This document shows, one piece after another, positions 47,232 to 55,890 of a DNA stretch of 64,000 nucleotides (the first letter of the stretch is position 1; each line of letters starts with the position of its first letter). Under the pieces are notes generated by a model. It had not been told where the DNA came from. It did no database searches and saw only the letters and a list, made by a program, of their open reading frames with translations. The stretch is from Pseudarthrobacter sp. NamE5. Its GTDB lineage: Bacteria > Actinomycetota > Actinomycetes > Actinomycetales > Micrococcaceae. The stretch is taken from positions 124,001 to 188,000 of the forward strand of contig NZ_VAHO01000001.1 of the NCBI RefSeq assembly GCF_005796225.1, given 5' to 3'. The position numbers and the translations under genes are program-made.

Positions 47232-48512
47232 TTACAGGACCGGGAGGACCTCGAGGCCGCCCAGGTACTTCTGCAGGGCCTTCGGCACGTTGACCGAGCC
47301 GTCCGCGTTCTGGTGGTGCTCGAGCAGCGCAACGATCCAGCGGGTGGTGGCCAGGGTTCCGTTCAAGGTGGCGACGGACCGGGTGCCCTTGGCAACGCCC
47401 TCTGCGTTGACCGCACGCTCACGGATATTCAGACGGCGGGCCTGGAACGTCGTGCAGTTGGAGGTGGAGGTCAGCTCACGGTAGGCGCCCTGGGTGGGAA
47501 CCCAGGCTTCACAGTCGTACTTGCGGGCTGCGGACGTGCCGAGGTCGCCGGCGGCGGTGTCAATCACCCGGTACGGCAGCTCGCACTTGGCCAGCATCTC
47601 CTCTTCCCACGCCAGCAGGCGCTGGTGCTCGGCGGCGGCCTCTTCAACGGTGGTGTAGATGAACATCTCCACCTTGTTGAACTGGTGGACCCGGATGATG
47701 CCTCGGGTGTCCTTGCCGTGCGAACCGGCTTCGCGGCGGTAGCAGGAGCTCTGGCCGGCGTAGCGGATGGGGCCCTTGGAGAAGTCCAGGATCTCGTCCG
47801 CGTGGTATCCCGCGAGCGCCACCTCGGAGGTGCCCACCAGGTAAAGGTCGTCTTCGGCGAGGCGGTAGATCTCGGCGTCGTGCTTTACGTCGAAGCCCGT
47901 GCCCTGCATGGTCTCCGGACGCACCAGGGTGGGGGTGATCATCGGGATGAAGCCGGCCTCGATGGCCTGTTCCATGGCCATCTGCAGCAGCGCCATTTCC
48001 AGCCGGGCACCCACGCCGCGGAGGAAGTAGAAGCGGGCGCCGGACACCTTGGCGCCGCGCTCCATGTCGATGGCACCGATCAGCTCGCCGATTTCCAGGT
48101 GGTCCTTCGGCTCGAAGTCCGGAAACTCCCGCGGCGTGCCGACGGTCTTGACCACCACGTAGTCGTCCTCGCCGCCCTCCGGGACGCCGTCCTCAATGAG
48201 GTTGGGAATGGTGCGCAGCAGTTCTTCCTGCTTTGTCTGTGCAGCATCGGCTTCCGCGGAAGCCGCCTTGACCGAGTTGGCCAGTTCCTTGACCTCGGCC
48301 AGCAGCGCCTTCTTCTCGTCACCCTTGGCCTGTGCCACCTTCTTGCCGAAGGCATTCTGCTCGGCACGGAGGTTCTCGAAGCGGATCAGCGCCGCCCGGC
48401 GGGCGGAATCCGCGGAGATGATCGCGTCCACCACTGATTCATCCGCGCGGCGGGCACGCTGGCTGGCACGGTATTTATCCGGGTTTTCGCTAAGGTCTTT
48501 TACGTCGATCAC
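47232..48512 (-). CDS. serS: seryl-tRNA synthetase
   Basis: Charges tRNA-Ser. The N-terminal coiled-coil arm ([20 protein letters not shown] and following) is visible, then the class II core with motif 2 ([20 protein letters not shown]) and motif 3 ([18 protein letters not shown]). The GTG at 48512 gives 426 residues starting [14 protein letters not shown], the standard length; the open frame further upstream runs through the divergent gene and is not coding. TACCCT (48524-48519) lies six bases before the GTG and there is no Shine-Dalgarno, so it is probably leaderless. Confidence 0.96.
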   Translation of the reverse strand: MIDVKDLSENPDKYRASQRARRADESVVDAIISADSARRAALIRFENLRAEQNAFGKKVAQAKGDEKKALLAEVKELANSVKAASAEADAAQTKQEELLRTIPNLIEDGVPEGGEDDYVVVKTVGTPREFPDFEPKDHLEIGELIGAIDMERGAKVSGARFYFLRGVGARLEMALLQMAMEQAIEAGFIPMITPTLVRPETMQGTGFDVKHDAEIYRLAEDDLYLVGTSEVALAGYHADEILDFSKGPIRYAGQSSCYRREAGSHGKDTRGIIRVHQFNKVEMFIYTTVEEAAAEHQRLLAWEEEMLAKCELPYRVIDTAAGDLGTSAARKYDCEAWVPTQGAYRELTSTSNCTTFQARRLNIRERAVNAEGVAKGTRSVATLNGTLATTRWIVALLEHHQNADGSVNVPKALQKYLGGLEVLPVL

Positions 48513-48518
48513 CAGACA

Positions 48519-48524
48519 AGGGTA
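48519..48524 (-). promoter_or_regulatory. -10 element of a probably leaderless serS promoter
   Basis: On the minus strand TACCCT is followed by six bases and the GTG start codon. The spacing fits initiation at the start codon. Confidence 0.4.
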
Positions 48525-48602
48525 TCCAATCCCGCGCACGACGGCGGGCGGCAGCGGCCGTGCCGGATCCTCCCGCTTCGGCCGGGCTACTGTTGAAGCA
48601 CC

Positions 48603-49652
48603 ATGAGCGACTGGATCCTGTACCTGCTGATCGGGGTGGCCCTCGCGTTTGCCATCTCCAGCTGGTGGGGCGTGCGCAGGCTCAAGGCACTGCACGTGCG
48701 CAGCGCCGTGGGCGGAGAAGCGCAGGATTCCGGGCTCGGCCGGCAGCGCGTGGCGGTGGTCCTGAACCCGGTCAAGGCCCGCTCGGAAGAGGCGAGGGGC
48801 AAGATTCAGCGGGGCTGCCTCGCGGCAGGCTGGGAGAATCCGGTCTTCTTCGAGACGACGGCGGATGATCCGGGCTATTCGCAGGTGCGTGCCGCCCTGG
48901 CGCACCAGCCCGACGTCGTCCTCGTGGGCGGCGGTGATGGCACGGTCCGTGTGGTGGCAGAGACCCTCGTTCATACCGACGTGGCCATGGGCCTTATACC
49001 GTTGGGCACCGGCAATCTCCTGGCCCGGAACCTGGAGCTTGAGGTCACCGACCTGCATGCGAATGTCAATACCGCGCTTTTTGGCCGGCAGCGTCACATT
49101 GACACTGCTCGGATGGGAATCGAAAACTCCCGTACCGGATATTCGGCCGAGCATGTCTTCCTGGTGATCGCGGGCATCGGCATGGACGCAGAGGTCCTGG
49201 CGGACACGAATGCGGGCCTGAAGAAGGTTGTTGGCTGGCTGGCATACACCGAGGCCGGGATGCGGCACCTTCCGGGGCGCCGGAAAAAGGTCTCCATTTC
49301 GCTGGACGGCAGCGGGGAACAGGTCCGGAACATCCGCAGCGTGCTCTTTGCCAACTGCGGCCTGGTTCCCGGCGGCATCGATTTCATCCCGCAGGCGATG
49401 ATTGACGACGGCATGCTCGACGTGGTGGTGATGAGTCCCCGCAGCGCCCTTGGCTGGCTGCTGATGTACGTCAAGATCATTTTCAAGCACAGCGGGAAAC
49501 TGCCCATCATGACCGTTTACCGGTCGGGCAGGATCGTCATCAAATGCCCGGAACCGATGCCTACCCAACTGGACGGCGACACAGCGGGCGAGGCAACCAG
49601 ACTCACCGTCCAGGTGGACCCGAAGTCGCTTTTGGTGAGGGTGAAGGATTGA
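48603..49652 (+). CDS. diacylglycerol kinase-like lipid kinase (DagK/YegS family)
   Basis: A 349-residue lipid kinase-fold protein with one N-terminal membrane helix ([20 protein letters not shown], about 5-24). The catalytic-domain signature is [18 protein letters not shown] near 108, followed by [15 protein letters not shown] near 133. The C-terminal half has the usual beta-rich domain ([20 protein letters not shown]). It probably phosphorylates diacylglycerol or a related lipid at the membrane. Divergent from serS with 90 bases between starts; TACTGT lies nine bases before the ATG. Confidence 0.92.
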   Translation: MSDWILYLLIGVALAFAISSWWGVRRLKALHVRSAVGGEAQDSGLGRQRVAVVLNPVKARSEEARGKIQRGCLAAGWENPVFFETTADDPGYSQVRAALAHQPDVVLVGGGDGTVRVVAETLVHTDVAMGLIPLGTGNLLARNLELEVTDLHANVNTALFGRQRHIDTARMGIENSRTGYSAEHVFLVIAGIGMDAEVLADTNAGLKKVVGWLAYTEAGMRHLPGRRKKVSISLDGSGEQVRNIRSVLFANCGLVPGGIDFIPQAMIDDGMLDVVVMSPRSALGWLLMYVKIIFKHSGKLPIMTVYRSGRIVIKCPEPMPTQLDGDTAGEATRLTVQVDPKSLLVRVKD

Positions 49653-49697
49653 ACTGCTAGTTGCTGGGGTTTTTCCGCGGGACTGGCAGGGATGCCG

Positions 49698-49901
49698 TCA
49701 GTGGCGGGATTCCTTGTTCTCCTGCGCAGCCTTGGCCGCAGCGTGGGCCTCAGACTGCTCACGGATCATCGCCTGCTCTTCCTCGAAGCGCAGGCGGTCC
49801 GCCCGGTCGGCCTCGTCCCCGTCCCAGTCCTGGTTGTCCGCGGTAGGCCGGGGGTTGATGATCATCCCCTGGCCATCGTTATCAGTGCTGCTCGTAGTCA
49901 T
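49698..49901 (-). CDS. 67-residue hydrophilic hypothetical protein
   Basis: A short charged protein (MTTSSTDNDGQGMIINPRPT, then a Glu/Arg/Ala helix DRLRFEEEQAMIREQSEAHA). GAAGGGAG precedes the ATG at good spacing. No family name recognised and no membrane or metal motif. The 42-bp gap to the convergent lipid kinase gene holds nothing evident. The 135-bp gap to pheA (49902-50036) has only small inverted repeats. Confidence 0.65.
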   Translation of the reverse strand: MTTSSTDNDGQGMIINPRPTADNQDWDGDEADRADRLRFEEEQAMIREQSEAHAAAKAAQENKESRH

Positions 49902-50036
49902 GGCGCGCTCCCTTCAGTAGGGGCCATCCCCCGTGTGGATCAAGCAAGCATACGCATTGTCCACAGCCCGGGGAAGTACCTCGAGAGGCATTTACCTACG
50001 CTTTGGGCGAAGCGCCGCAACCGCTGTGAGCACCTC

Positions 50037-50972
50037 TTATGCATGCCCGAGAATGTCTTCAACCCAAGCCCTTGCAGCCCGGAATGCAGGGTCGCTGGTG
50101 TGCGCTTCAGCAACAGTGGCCTGCCTGTCTGCCCGGGGATAGGAACCCAGGAAACGGGTGGCTGGACTGATGCGGTGCAGCCCTGCCAGGGCGTCGGCCA
50201 CCCGCTCGTCGGCCACATGCCCGTCGGCGTCGATACTGAAGAAGTAGTGGCCCAGATACTGTCCGGTGGGCCGGGACTCAATCCGGCTGAGGTTCACCCC
50301 GCGGCTGGCGAACTGGTCGAGGATCTCCATCAGTGCGCCGGGCCGGTCTTGGGGAAGCGGGACCACCACCGTGGTCTTGTCAGCGCCGGTCCGGACCGGC
50401 AGGACGCCGGGTTGGCTGACCAGGACAAAGCGGGTGACGGCCCCGGGGTTGTCCCCGATGTTCTCCGCGAGCACGGTCAGGCCGGGCTGCTCCTGGGCTA
50501 CCAGGGGAGCACAAATGGCGGCGTCATAATGGCAGCCGGTCTCCAAGAGCGCCATCGCCGCCGCGGCCGTTGACGACGCCGGCACGTATTCTGCTGACGG
50601 AATGTGCGCGTCCATCCAAAGCCTGCACTGTGCCCAGGCGTGCCCGTGCGTGGATATTCGCCGAACGTCCTCCAACCGCGCTCCGGGCCTGGCTACCAGA
50701 ACGAAGCTGATGGGCACCAGGACCTCGCGGATGATACGGAGTTCCGTGCCTGCGGCGATTGCGTCGAGGGTGGCGGTGACGCCGCCTTCCACGGAATTTT
50801 CCATCGGCACCATCGCCGCGTGCGCCAAACCGTCGCGTACCTGGTCGAGCGCGGCATTGACGTTCGATGCCGGAACCCGCTTGGCCTGCCAGGCGTCAGG
50901 CACCTGCATCAGGGCTGCCTCAGTGAAGGTGCCCTCCGGTCCCAGAAAAGCGTAGGTGGACAGGTTGGCCAC
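50037..50972 (-). CDS. pheA: prephenate dehydratase
   Basis: Makes phenylpyruvate in phenylalanine synthesis. The 311 residues include YAFLGPEGTFTEAAL near 7, MVPMENSVEGGVTATLDAI near 54, and the feedback ACT domain with LSRIESRPTGQYLGHYFFS near 228. The catalytic Thr of the family is present in GAVTRFVLV near 180. A chorismate mutase domain is absent, so it is a stand-alone dehydratase. Its GTG start overlaps the last base of the upstream rhodanese stop (TAGTG), indicating coupled translation. Confidence 0.96.
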   Translation of the reverse strand: MANLSTYAFLGPEGTFTEAALMQVPDAWQAKRVPASNVNAALDQVRDGLAHAAMVPMENSVEGGVTATLDAIAAGTELRIIREVLVPISFVLVARPGARLEDVRRISTHGHAWAQCRLWMDAHIPSAEYVPASSTAAAAMALLETGCHYDAAICAPLVAQEQPGLTVLAENIGDNPGAVTRFVLVSQPGVLPVRTGADKTTVVVPLPQDRPGALMEILDQFASRGVNLSRIESRPTGQYLGHYFFSIDADGHVADERVADALAGLHRISPATRFLGSYPRADRQATVAEAHTSDPAFRAARAWVEDILGHA

Positions 50973-51298
50973 TACAGGACCATAGGCTTCAGGCCATTGT
51001 CAGAGACGAGCGGCCGGCCGGCTTCCAGCCACTGATCCATCCCGCCGGCGACGTTGATGGCGGTATAGCCCTGGCCGGTGAGCCACTGCGCCACACGGAA
51101 GGAGCGCCCTCCGGTACGGCAGATGATGTAGAGGTCCTCGTCCGGGTCGAGTTCGTCCAGGCGGGCTGGAATCTGGTCCATGGGAATGTGGAGTGCGCCC
51201 TCTGCATGGCCGGCCACCCATTCGTAGTCCTCACGCACATCGAGAATGACGGCGTCGTCGGGAATGTCGTTGACGGGGACATTGTCGAATTCGCTCAT
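50972..51298 (-). CDS. rhodanese-like domain protein
   Basis: A 108-residue single rhodanese domain. The active-site loop ICRTGGRSFRVAQWL places the catalytic Cys near residue 66, and the C-terminal VAGGMDQWLEAGRPL is typical. Probably transfers sulfur from thiosulfate or a persulfide. AGGAACC precedes the ATG at 51298; the longer frame upstream is not conserved. The stop overlaps the pheA start by one base, though no metabolic link between the two is known. Confidence 0.93.
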   Translation of the reverse strand: MSEFDNVPVNDIPDDAVILDVREDYEWVAGHAEGALHIPMDQIPARLDELDPDEDLYIICRTGGRSFRVAQWLTGQGYTAINVAGGMDQWLEAGRPLVSDNGLKPMVL

Positions 51299-51421
51299 GG
51301 GGTTCCTGCCTTCGCGGATGGGGGGTGGCATTAAGCCTAGTGCTTCACCCGCTGCGGGAGCCCTGGAACCGGCCACGTTAAGCTTCTGAATGATCCAAGG
51401 AGGAAACTATGCCCCCTAGCT

Positions 51422-52936
51422 ATGCTGCCCCCGCCGCCCGGGACAGCCGAAGCTTCCGGGACCCGTGCTGCCGCTGCAAGGGTGGGAGGCCGGTTGGCTG
51501 AACTCCATGAGCTGCCGGCCGTCGCCCTGCAGGACCAGCTGCGGCAAGGAAAGGTGTCGGCAACGGAAGCCACGGCCCATTTCCTGGCCCGGATTGAGCA
51601 GCAGAACCCGCTGCTAGGGGCGTTCATCAGGGTGACGGCGGACCAGGCAATGGACCAGGCCCGGGCCGCCGACGGCCGGCTGTCCAACACCCCGGCGGAA
51701 GAACTGCCGTTGCTTCACGGCATGCCCCTGGCATTCAAGGACCTTACCGACATGGCCGGAGTGGTGACAACGCACGGGAGCGCGGCGCTGGACCACAAAC
51801 CTGCGCCCAGCGACGGCCCCTTGGTTGCCCTGCTCAGGGAAAGGGGCGTGGTCCCGCTGGGCAAGACGCAGGTTCCCGAATTCGGACTGACTGCCTACAG
51901 CGAGAACCGGATCGCGCCGCCGTCGCGCAATCCATACGCGCTGAGCAGGAGCTCAGGCGGCTCCTCCGGCGGCACCGCCGCTGCCGTCGCCGCCCGGCTG
52001 CTTCCTTTCGCACCGGGAACGGACGGCGGTGGGTCCATCCGTATTCCTGCAGCCGCCTGCGGCCTGGTGGGACTCAAGCCCGGGCGTGGCCTGGTTCCCG
52101 CCGGCGAAAGCCTGGGAGACCCGGCCCGGCTGGTGGTGGCAGGCCCGATCGCCAGGACCTCGGCCGACGCTGCACTCATGATGGACGCTTTGGTGCCGGT
52201 TCCCGAAAGTGCCAGCCGCGGGCGCGGTAAAGGGGAGGCGGGCTACCTCGCCGGCGTGAAGGAGGAACCGCCAAAGCTTCGCATCGGCGTCACGCTGGAC
52301 AGCCCGTGGTCCGGAACTTTTCCCTTCAGCCCGGGGCAGGAAGCGCTGGACGCGCTCGAGGCGGGGCGGAAGCTTCTGGAACACGCGGGCCACGCCGTCG
52401 CTGAAGCAGGCATCCGCTACGACAATAGGTATCCGGACGCCTTCACCACCGCCTGGACTGCCGCGGTGGGCAGCGCCCGGATCAGCCCGCACCGCGAACT
52501 TCTCCTGGCCCCGCTGACCCGCACCTTCCGGCGGCGTGCACAGCAGCGCATCCCGGCCAAGCTCACTGACGCCCTCGCGTTCCTCCGCAAATTCCAGCAG
52601 GACACGCTGACCCAGTACGCACAGTGGGACCTGATGCTCATGCCGGCGCTGGCGCAGACACCCCGCCCGGTTGGCTGGTTCACCGGCACCATGCACGGCG
52701 CAGACCGCTGGCCGGCAGCCCAATGGCCAGGGGATGCCGATGGCGACTACCGCAAGCAGTGCGAATACGCACCGTGGTCCTCCATGGTCAATGTTTGCGG
52801 GCTGCCCGCCATTACCCTCCCTGTCCACTGGACTGGTGGACAGGTTGGGCAGGGGCTGCCGATGGGCATCCAACTGGTGGGACCTATGGGGTCGGAAGCC
52901 CTGCTGCTGCGGGTGGGCAACCAGTTGGGGTACTGA
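51422..52936 (+). CDS. amidase-signature family amidase
   Basis: A 504-residue amidase with the Ser-cisSer-Lys triad: Lys in LAFKDLTDMAGV near 103 and SSGGSSGGTAAAVAARL near 180. The substrate is unknown (amide, possibly indoleacetamide-like). The start is unsettled: the strongest Shine-Dalgarno (AGGAGG at 51399) serves an ATG at 51409 in another frame, whose 30-codon frame ends at a TGA overlapping a TTG at 51494, in the amidase frame. Conserved sequence begins exactly there (AELHELPAVALQDQ), so TTG 51494 with GGGAGG before it may be the true start. Confidence 0.88.
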   Translation: MLPPPPGTAEASGTRAAAARVGGRLAELHELPAVALQDQLRQGKVSATEATAHFLARIEQQNPLLGAFIRVTADQAMDQARAADGRLSNTPAEELPLLHGMPLAFKDLTDMAGVVTTHGSAALDHKPAPSDGPLVALLRERGVVPLGKTQVPEFGLTAYSENRIAPPSRNPYALSRSSGGSSGGTAAAVAARLLPFAPGTDGGGSIRIPAAACGLVGLKPGRGLVPAGESLGDPARLVVAGPIARTSADAALMMDALVPVPESASRGRGKGEAGYLAGVKEEPPKLRIGVTLDSPWSGTFPFSPGQEALDALEAGRKLLEHAGHAVAEAGIRYDNRYPDAFTTAWTAAVGSARISPHRELLLAPLTRTFRRRAQQRIPAKLTDALAFLRKFQQDTLTQYAQWDLMLMPALAQTPRPVGWFTGTMHGADRWPAAQWPGDADGDYRKQCEYAPWSSMVNVCGLPAITLPVHWTGGQVGQGLPMGIQLVGPMGSEALLLRVGNQLGY

Positions 52937-52961
52937 TTCCGGGATGAGGGGCCTGGAATTG

Positions 52962-52998
52962 TTGACCTCCGCCTAACCCGGGCTTAACTTACATGTAA
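52962..52998 (+). promoter_or_regulatory. promoter with palindrome ahead of the 75-residue Cys/His protein
   Basis: TTGACC (52962) and TAACTT (52985) are separated by 17 bases, a good sigma-70-type promoter. A perfect 10-bp palindrome TTACATGTAA (52989-52998) overlaps the end of the -10 and the expected start point, suggesting repression. The leader to the ATG at 53076 is about 80 bases. Confidence 0.55.
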
Positions 52999-53075
52999 TC
53001 CGGCAGGAGCAATATAGAGGTGCGTCGTTCTCGCGCACCCTCGCAAGGGGCCAGCGCTCAATGAGGAGTTGCCCT

Positions 53076-53303
53076 ATGAATGCTGAAAGTTCCCCATTCA
53101 CGACCGGCCAGGCACCGCATCGGGCCGGTGATGCCCGGCGGGACCTGAGCAATCCCAATGTCCGCGAAGACCTGGCGGAGAAGGGACGGTGCGGCCTGGT
53201 CCACCTGCCCACCGGGCGCACTTGCCTCCTCCCCCTCCGGCACCACGGGCCGTGCGAGTTCCACCGCCCCCAGGAAGCGGAGGACATGGCCAGGGGAACT
53301 TAG
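53076..53303 (+). CDS. 75-residue Cys/His-rich small protein
   Basis: Starts MNAESSPFTTGQAPHRAG; GAGGAG precedes the ATG. The C-terminal half reads CGLVHLPTGRTCLLPLRHHG then PCEFH, giving a C-x3-H-x6-C-x6-HH-x2-C-x2-H spacing that looks like a small zinc knuckle. Similar short proteins with 'HLPTGRTC' are, to my knowledge, scattered in Arthrobacter genomes, without known function. It has a clear promoter and possible operator upstream. Confidence 0.65.
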   Translation: MNAESSPFTTGQAPHRAGDARRDLSNPNVREDLAEKGRCGLVHLPTGRTCLLPLRHHGPCEFHRPQEAEDMARGT

Positions 53304-53439
53304 TTCCTCCCGCTCCAGCCACCGCGGACCGGCCGCATCGCGGCATGCCGCACGCCGTACCAAAAGCTGCCGCACAGGTGTCGACTCCGCCGCCAAACCG
53401 GAGGACGATTAAAGGGCAGTCACTGTTAGGAGGTCTGTG

Positions 53440-53643
53440 ATGTGCTATTCATCCAGCAAGGACTTCGGCTGGGGCATCAGGAAAGAAGCTGATCCCAAGC
53501 GCGAAGCACAGCAGGAAACCCCGGTGGAAACTCCGGAGAAGCCGGTCAAGTCGCAGGACTTCACGTTCTGGGCTTTCCCGAACTGGCCCAGGACGCCGAA
53601 GCCCCGTACCCCCTCGGCCGAGCGGAGCACGGAGAGGGTTTGA
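53440..53643 (+). CDS. 67-residue conserved small protein (MCYSSSKDFGW type)
   Basis: Starts MCYSSSKDFGWGIRKEADPK, then a Pro/Glu-rich middle and KSQDFTFWAFPNWP. AGGAGG lies 7 bases before the ATG. The MCYSSSKDFGW opening is one I recognise from small actinobacterial hypothetical proteins; a function is not known. A hairpin follows 20 bases after the stop. Confidence 0.75.
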   Translation: MCYSSSKDFGWGIRKEADPKREAQQETPVETPEKPVKSQDFTFWAFPNWPRTPKPRTPSAERSTERV

Positions 53644-53663
53644 CACTGTCCCGGCAAAGTCAA

Positions 53664-53692
53664 CGGAAGGGTCTTCACTGAAGGCCCTTCCG
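53664..53692 (+). terminator. hairpin after the MCYSSS small gene
   Basis: CGGAAGGG (53664-53671) and CCCTTCCG (53685-53692) pair perfectly around 13 bases, 20 bases after the stop. There is no T tract, so termination would be weak or factor-dependent. Confidence 0.5.
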
Positions 53693-53732
53693 CGCGTTGT
53701 GCTGAAGTACCCCTCGCACTATGGTGGAAACA

Positions 53733-53748
53733 TAAGCATGCTTAGTAT
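53733..53748 (+). promoter_or_regulatory. palindromic operator and -10 upstream of the LapA-domain gene
   Basis: TAAGCATGCTTA (53733-53744) is a perfect 12-bp palindrome. It overlaps TAGTAT (53743-53748), a good -10 about 38 bases before the ATG. The regulator is not identified. Confidence 0.45.
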
Positions 53749-53786
53749 TGGCACGCGTTGATCAGCACCTGACGAAGGGAACCAGC

Positions 53787-54215
53787 ATGAGTACCGGAAA
53801 CTACCCATCTGCCGGACAGCCGGAGCCGGGCCGGGAAACGCCATCAGCTGACCGGACTCCGGGCAGCTACGGCAATGCCCCCTCCTACTCATCGGATGCG
53901 GCAGGGGTTCCGGCCGGGGGCCCTGCTGCGGAGCAGTCCGGCGGTGCAGCTGAGCGCCGTGTCACCCGCACCGGGGTCATCTGGGCAGCCGTGGTCGCCG
54001 CCCTGGTGCTCCTGATCCTCCTGATCATCTTCATACTGCAGAACCAGGAGCTGGTGCTGGTGAAGTTCCTGGGATTCGAAGGCGCCGTCCCGCTGGGCAT
54101 GGCTCTGTTCATCGCCAGTGTTACCGGGGGCGTGCTGGTTGCCGCCGCCGGCGGCGCCCGGATTCTCCAGCTCCGTGCCAGTGCACACCGGGCGCGCGCG
54201 CGGCAGCGGCGCTAG
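53787..54215 (+). CDS. LapA-domain (DUF1049) membrane protein
   Basis: A 142-residue protein. The first 60 residues are Pro/Gly/Ser-rich and disordered. Two membrane helices follow (VIWAAVVAALVLLILLIIFI near 75 and LGMALFIASVTGGVLVAAAG near 110) joined by the LapA-type link FILQNQELVLVKFLGF, and the tail is Arg-rich. GAAGGGA precedes the ATG at 53787. It has its own palindrome-covered promoter and a strong terminator, so it is a single-gene unit. LapA proteins relate to lipopolysaccharide assembly in proteobacteria; the role in actinobacteria is unknown. Confidence 0.85.
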   Translation: MSTGNYPSAGQPEPGRETPSADRTPGSYGNAPSYSSDAAGVPAGGPAAEQSGGAAERRVTRTGVIWAAVVAALVLLILLIIFILQNQELVLVKFLGFEGAVPLGMALFIASVTGGVLVAAAGGARILQLRASAHRARARQRR

Positions 54216-54224
54216 CCGTAGGCA

Positions 54225-54264
54225 GGTCCGGCGCGGGGGCAAGCTCCCGTGCCGGACCTTTTTT
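54225..54264 (+). terminator. rho-independent terminator after the LapA-domain gene
   Basis: GGTCCGGC (54225-54232) and GCCGGACC (54251-54258) pair perfectly, with an inner GGG/CCC, and are followed by TTTTTT. It lies 9 bases after the stop. Confidence 0.92.
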
Positions 54265-54447
54265 GTGTCAGGACGACTGTTGACCCCGCCATCCGGCGAA
54301 CTTAAAATTCTGGGCACTGGACTTGCATCACTGCACGGGCCTCCGACGGGACTGTCCCGCCCGGCAGCCCCGATCGTGCGGGCGCCGGGCGCCCCTCACA
54401 TCTTTCCCATACCGGGGTTCCAACCCTTCACGTCGGGAGCACTGACG

Positions 54448-55872
54448 GTGTCTACAGTTCACAACATTAACCGGGAACAGGAATTACAGCAGGTCCTGCA
54501 CGGGTTGCGCGGGAGGCTGGCAGGATCCCTGATCGAACCCCCGGATCCCACCTATGACGACGCGCGTGCGGTATGGAACGGGATGGTCGATCTCCGGCCC
54601 CGCGCCATTGCCCGGGCAGGGAGCACAGCCGACATCGACGTCGTGCTCGATGCTGTCCGGCGCACCGGTCTGGCTTTAGCGGTCCGGGGCGGCGGCCACA
54701 ATGTAGCAGGGCACGGCACCGTTGACGGCGGACTGGTGCTGGATCTCGGAGCGCTGAAGCGCGTGCAGGTGGAGGCGGCTACCAGGCTTGTGACGGTGGA
54801 ACCTGGAGCCACCCTTGCCGATGTGGACCGGGCCACGGCCCATCACAACCTGGCCGTGCCGCTGGGAGTGATCAGCGGCACCGGCGTTGCCGGGCTGACT
54901 CTGGGTGGTGGCGTTGGCTGGCTGACCAGGTCAAACGGCCTCAGCCTCGACAACCTGGAGTCGGTGGACGTCGTCACCGCCACGGGCGAGCACCTGCACG
55001 CCAGCGGTCAGGAGAATGCGGAACTCTTCTGGGGCCTGCGCGGCGGCGGCGGAAACTTCGGCGTGGCCTCCTCCTTTACCTTCCGGGCCCGGTCCCTGCC
55101 GCCGTCCCCGCTGGGCGGCAACCTGTTCTACCGGCCTGGCCACTGGCGCGGTGCCCTGCTCGCCTTCGCCCGCTGGACCCGGGACTTGCCGGACGAAATG
55201 AACCCGATCATGTCCTTCCTGGTGTTCCCGCCCGAGTTCGGGATGGGCAGCGATCCCTGGATGATCATCGGCTTCGCCTGGGTTGCCGGGGACCACCAGG
55301 CCGGTCTCGCACTTGTGGACCAGCTGCGGGCAGACGCTCCGCCGGACGAGCAGGAGGTAGGACCGACGTCCTGGCTGGACTGGCAGAGCGCGATGGACTC
55401 CGTGTTCCCCAAAGGCTCCCGCGGCTACTGGAAAAACTTGTCCTTCTCCCGGCTGGACGAGGAGGCCGTGGACGTCCTGCTTGGATTCGCGTCCGAGCTG
55501 GCGTGGGAGGGAACCGGCATCGACATCCACCACATGGAAGGCGCGTTTGGACGGGTTCCGGAGGACGCCACGGCCTTCCCCAACCGGTCTGCCCGCTACT
55601 GGTTGAACGTCTACGGGTTCTGGCGGGACCCGGCGGAGGACGAACGGCTGACCGCTTTTGCCCGGAAAGCGTACGGGCTCATGCAGCCGTTCGCCGAGCA
55701 TGGCGTGTACATCAACTTCCTGGGCGCCGAGGTTGGGCTAAAGGAAACGGATGCCGCGCGTGCAGCCTACGGACCGGAGACATACCAGCGGCTCGTAGCC
55801 CTCAAGGACCGCTATGATCCCGGCAACATCTTCCGCCTGAACCACAACATCCCGCCCACCCCGGCAGCGTGA
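54448..55872 (+). CDS. FAD-linked oxidoreductase (berberine-bridge/PCMH type)
   Basis: A 474-residue flavoprotein oxidase. The PCMH FAD domain contains LAVRGGGHNVAGHGTVDGGL near 76, where the His is the usual site of 8-alpha-histidyl FAD attachment. The position where bicovalent enzymes have a cysteine reads GVISGTGVAGLTLGG, so only single-point attachment is expected. The C-terminal BBE motif DRYDPGNIFRLNHNI is present. GTG start at 54448 with GGGAG at good spacing. No signal peptide. The substrate is unknown; many relatives oxidise sugars or alkaloid-like molecules. Confidence 0.92.
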   Translation: MSTVHNINREQELQQVLHGLRGRLAGSLIEPPDPTYDDARAVWNGMVDLRPRAIARAGSTADIDVVLDAVRRTGLALAVRGGGHNVAGHGTVDGGLVLDLGALKRVQVEAATRLVTVEPGATLADVDRATAHHNLAVPLGVISGTGVAGLTLGGGVGWLTRSNGLSLDNLESVDVVTATGEHLHASGQENAELFWGLRGGGGNFGVASSFTFRARSLPPSPLGGNLFYRPGHWRGALLAFARWTRDLPDEMNPIMSFLVFPPEFGMGSDPWMIIGFAWVAGDHQAGLALVDQLRADAPPDEQEVGPTSWLDWQSAMDSVFPKGSRGYWKNLSFSRLDEEAVDVLLGFASELAWEGTGIDIHHMEGAFGRVPEDATAFPNRSARYWLNVYGFWRDPAEDERLTAFARKAYGLMQPFAEHGVYINFLGAEVGLKETDAARAAYGPETYQRLVALKDRYDPGNIFRLNHNIPPTPAA

Positions 55873-55890
55873 GGGACTATTCAGCCTGGT

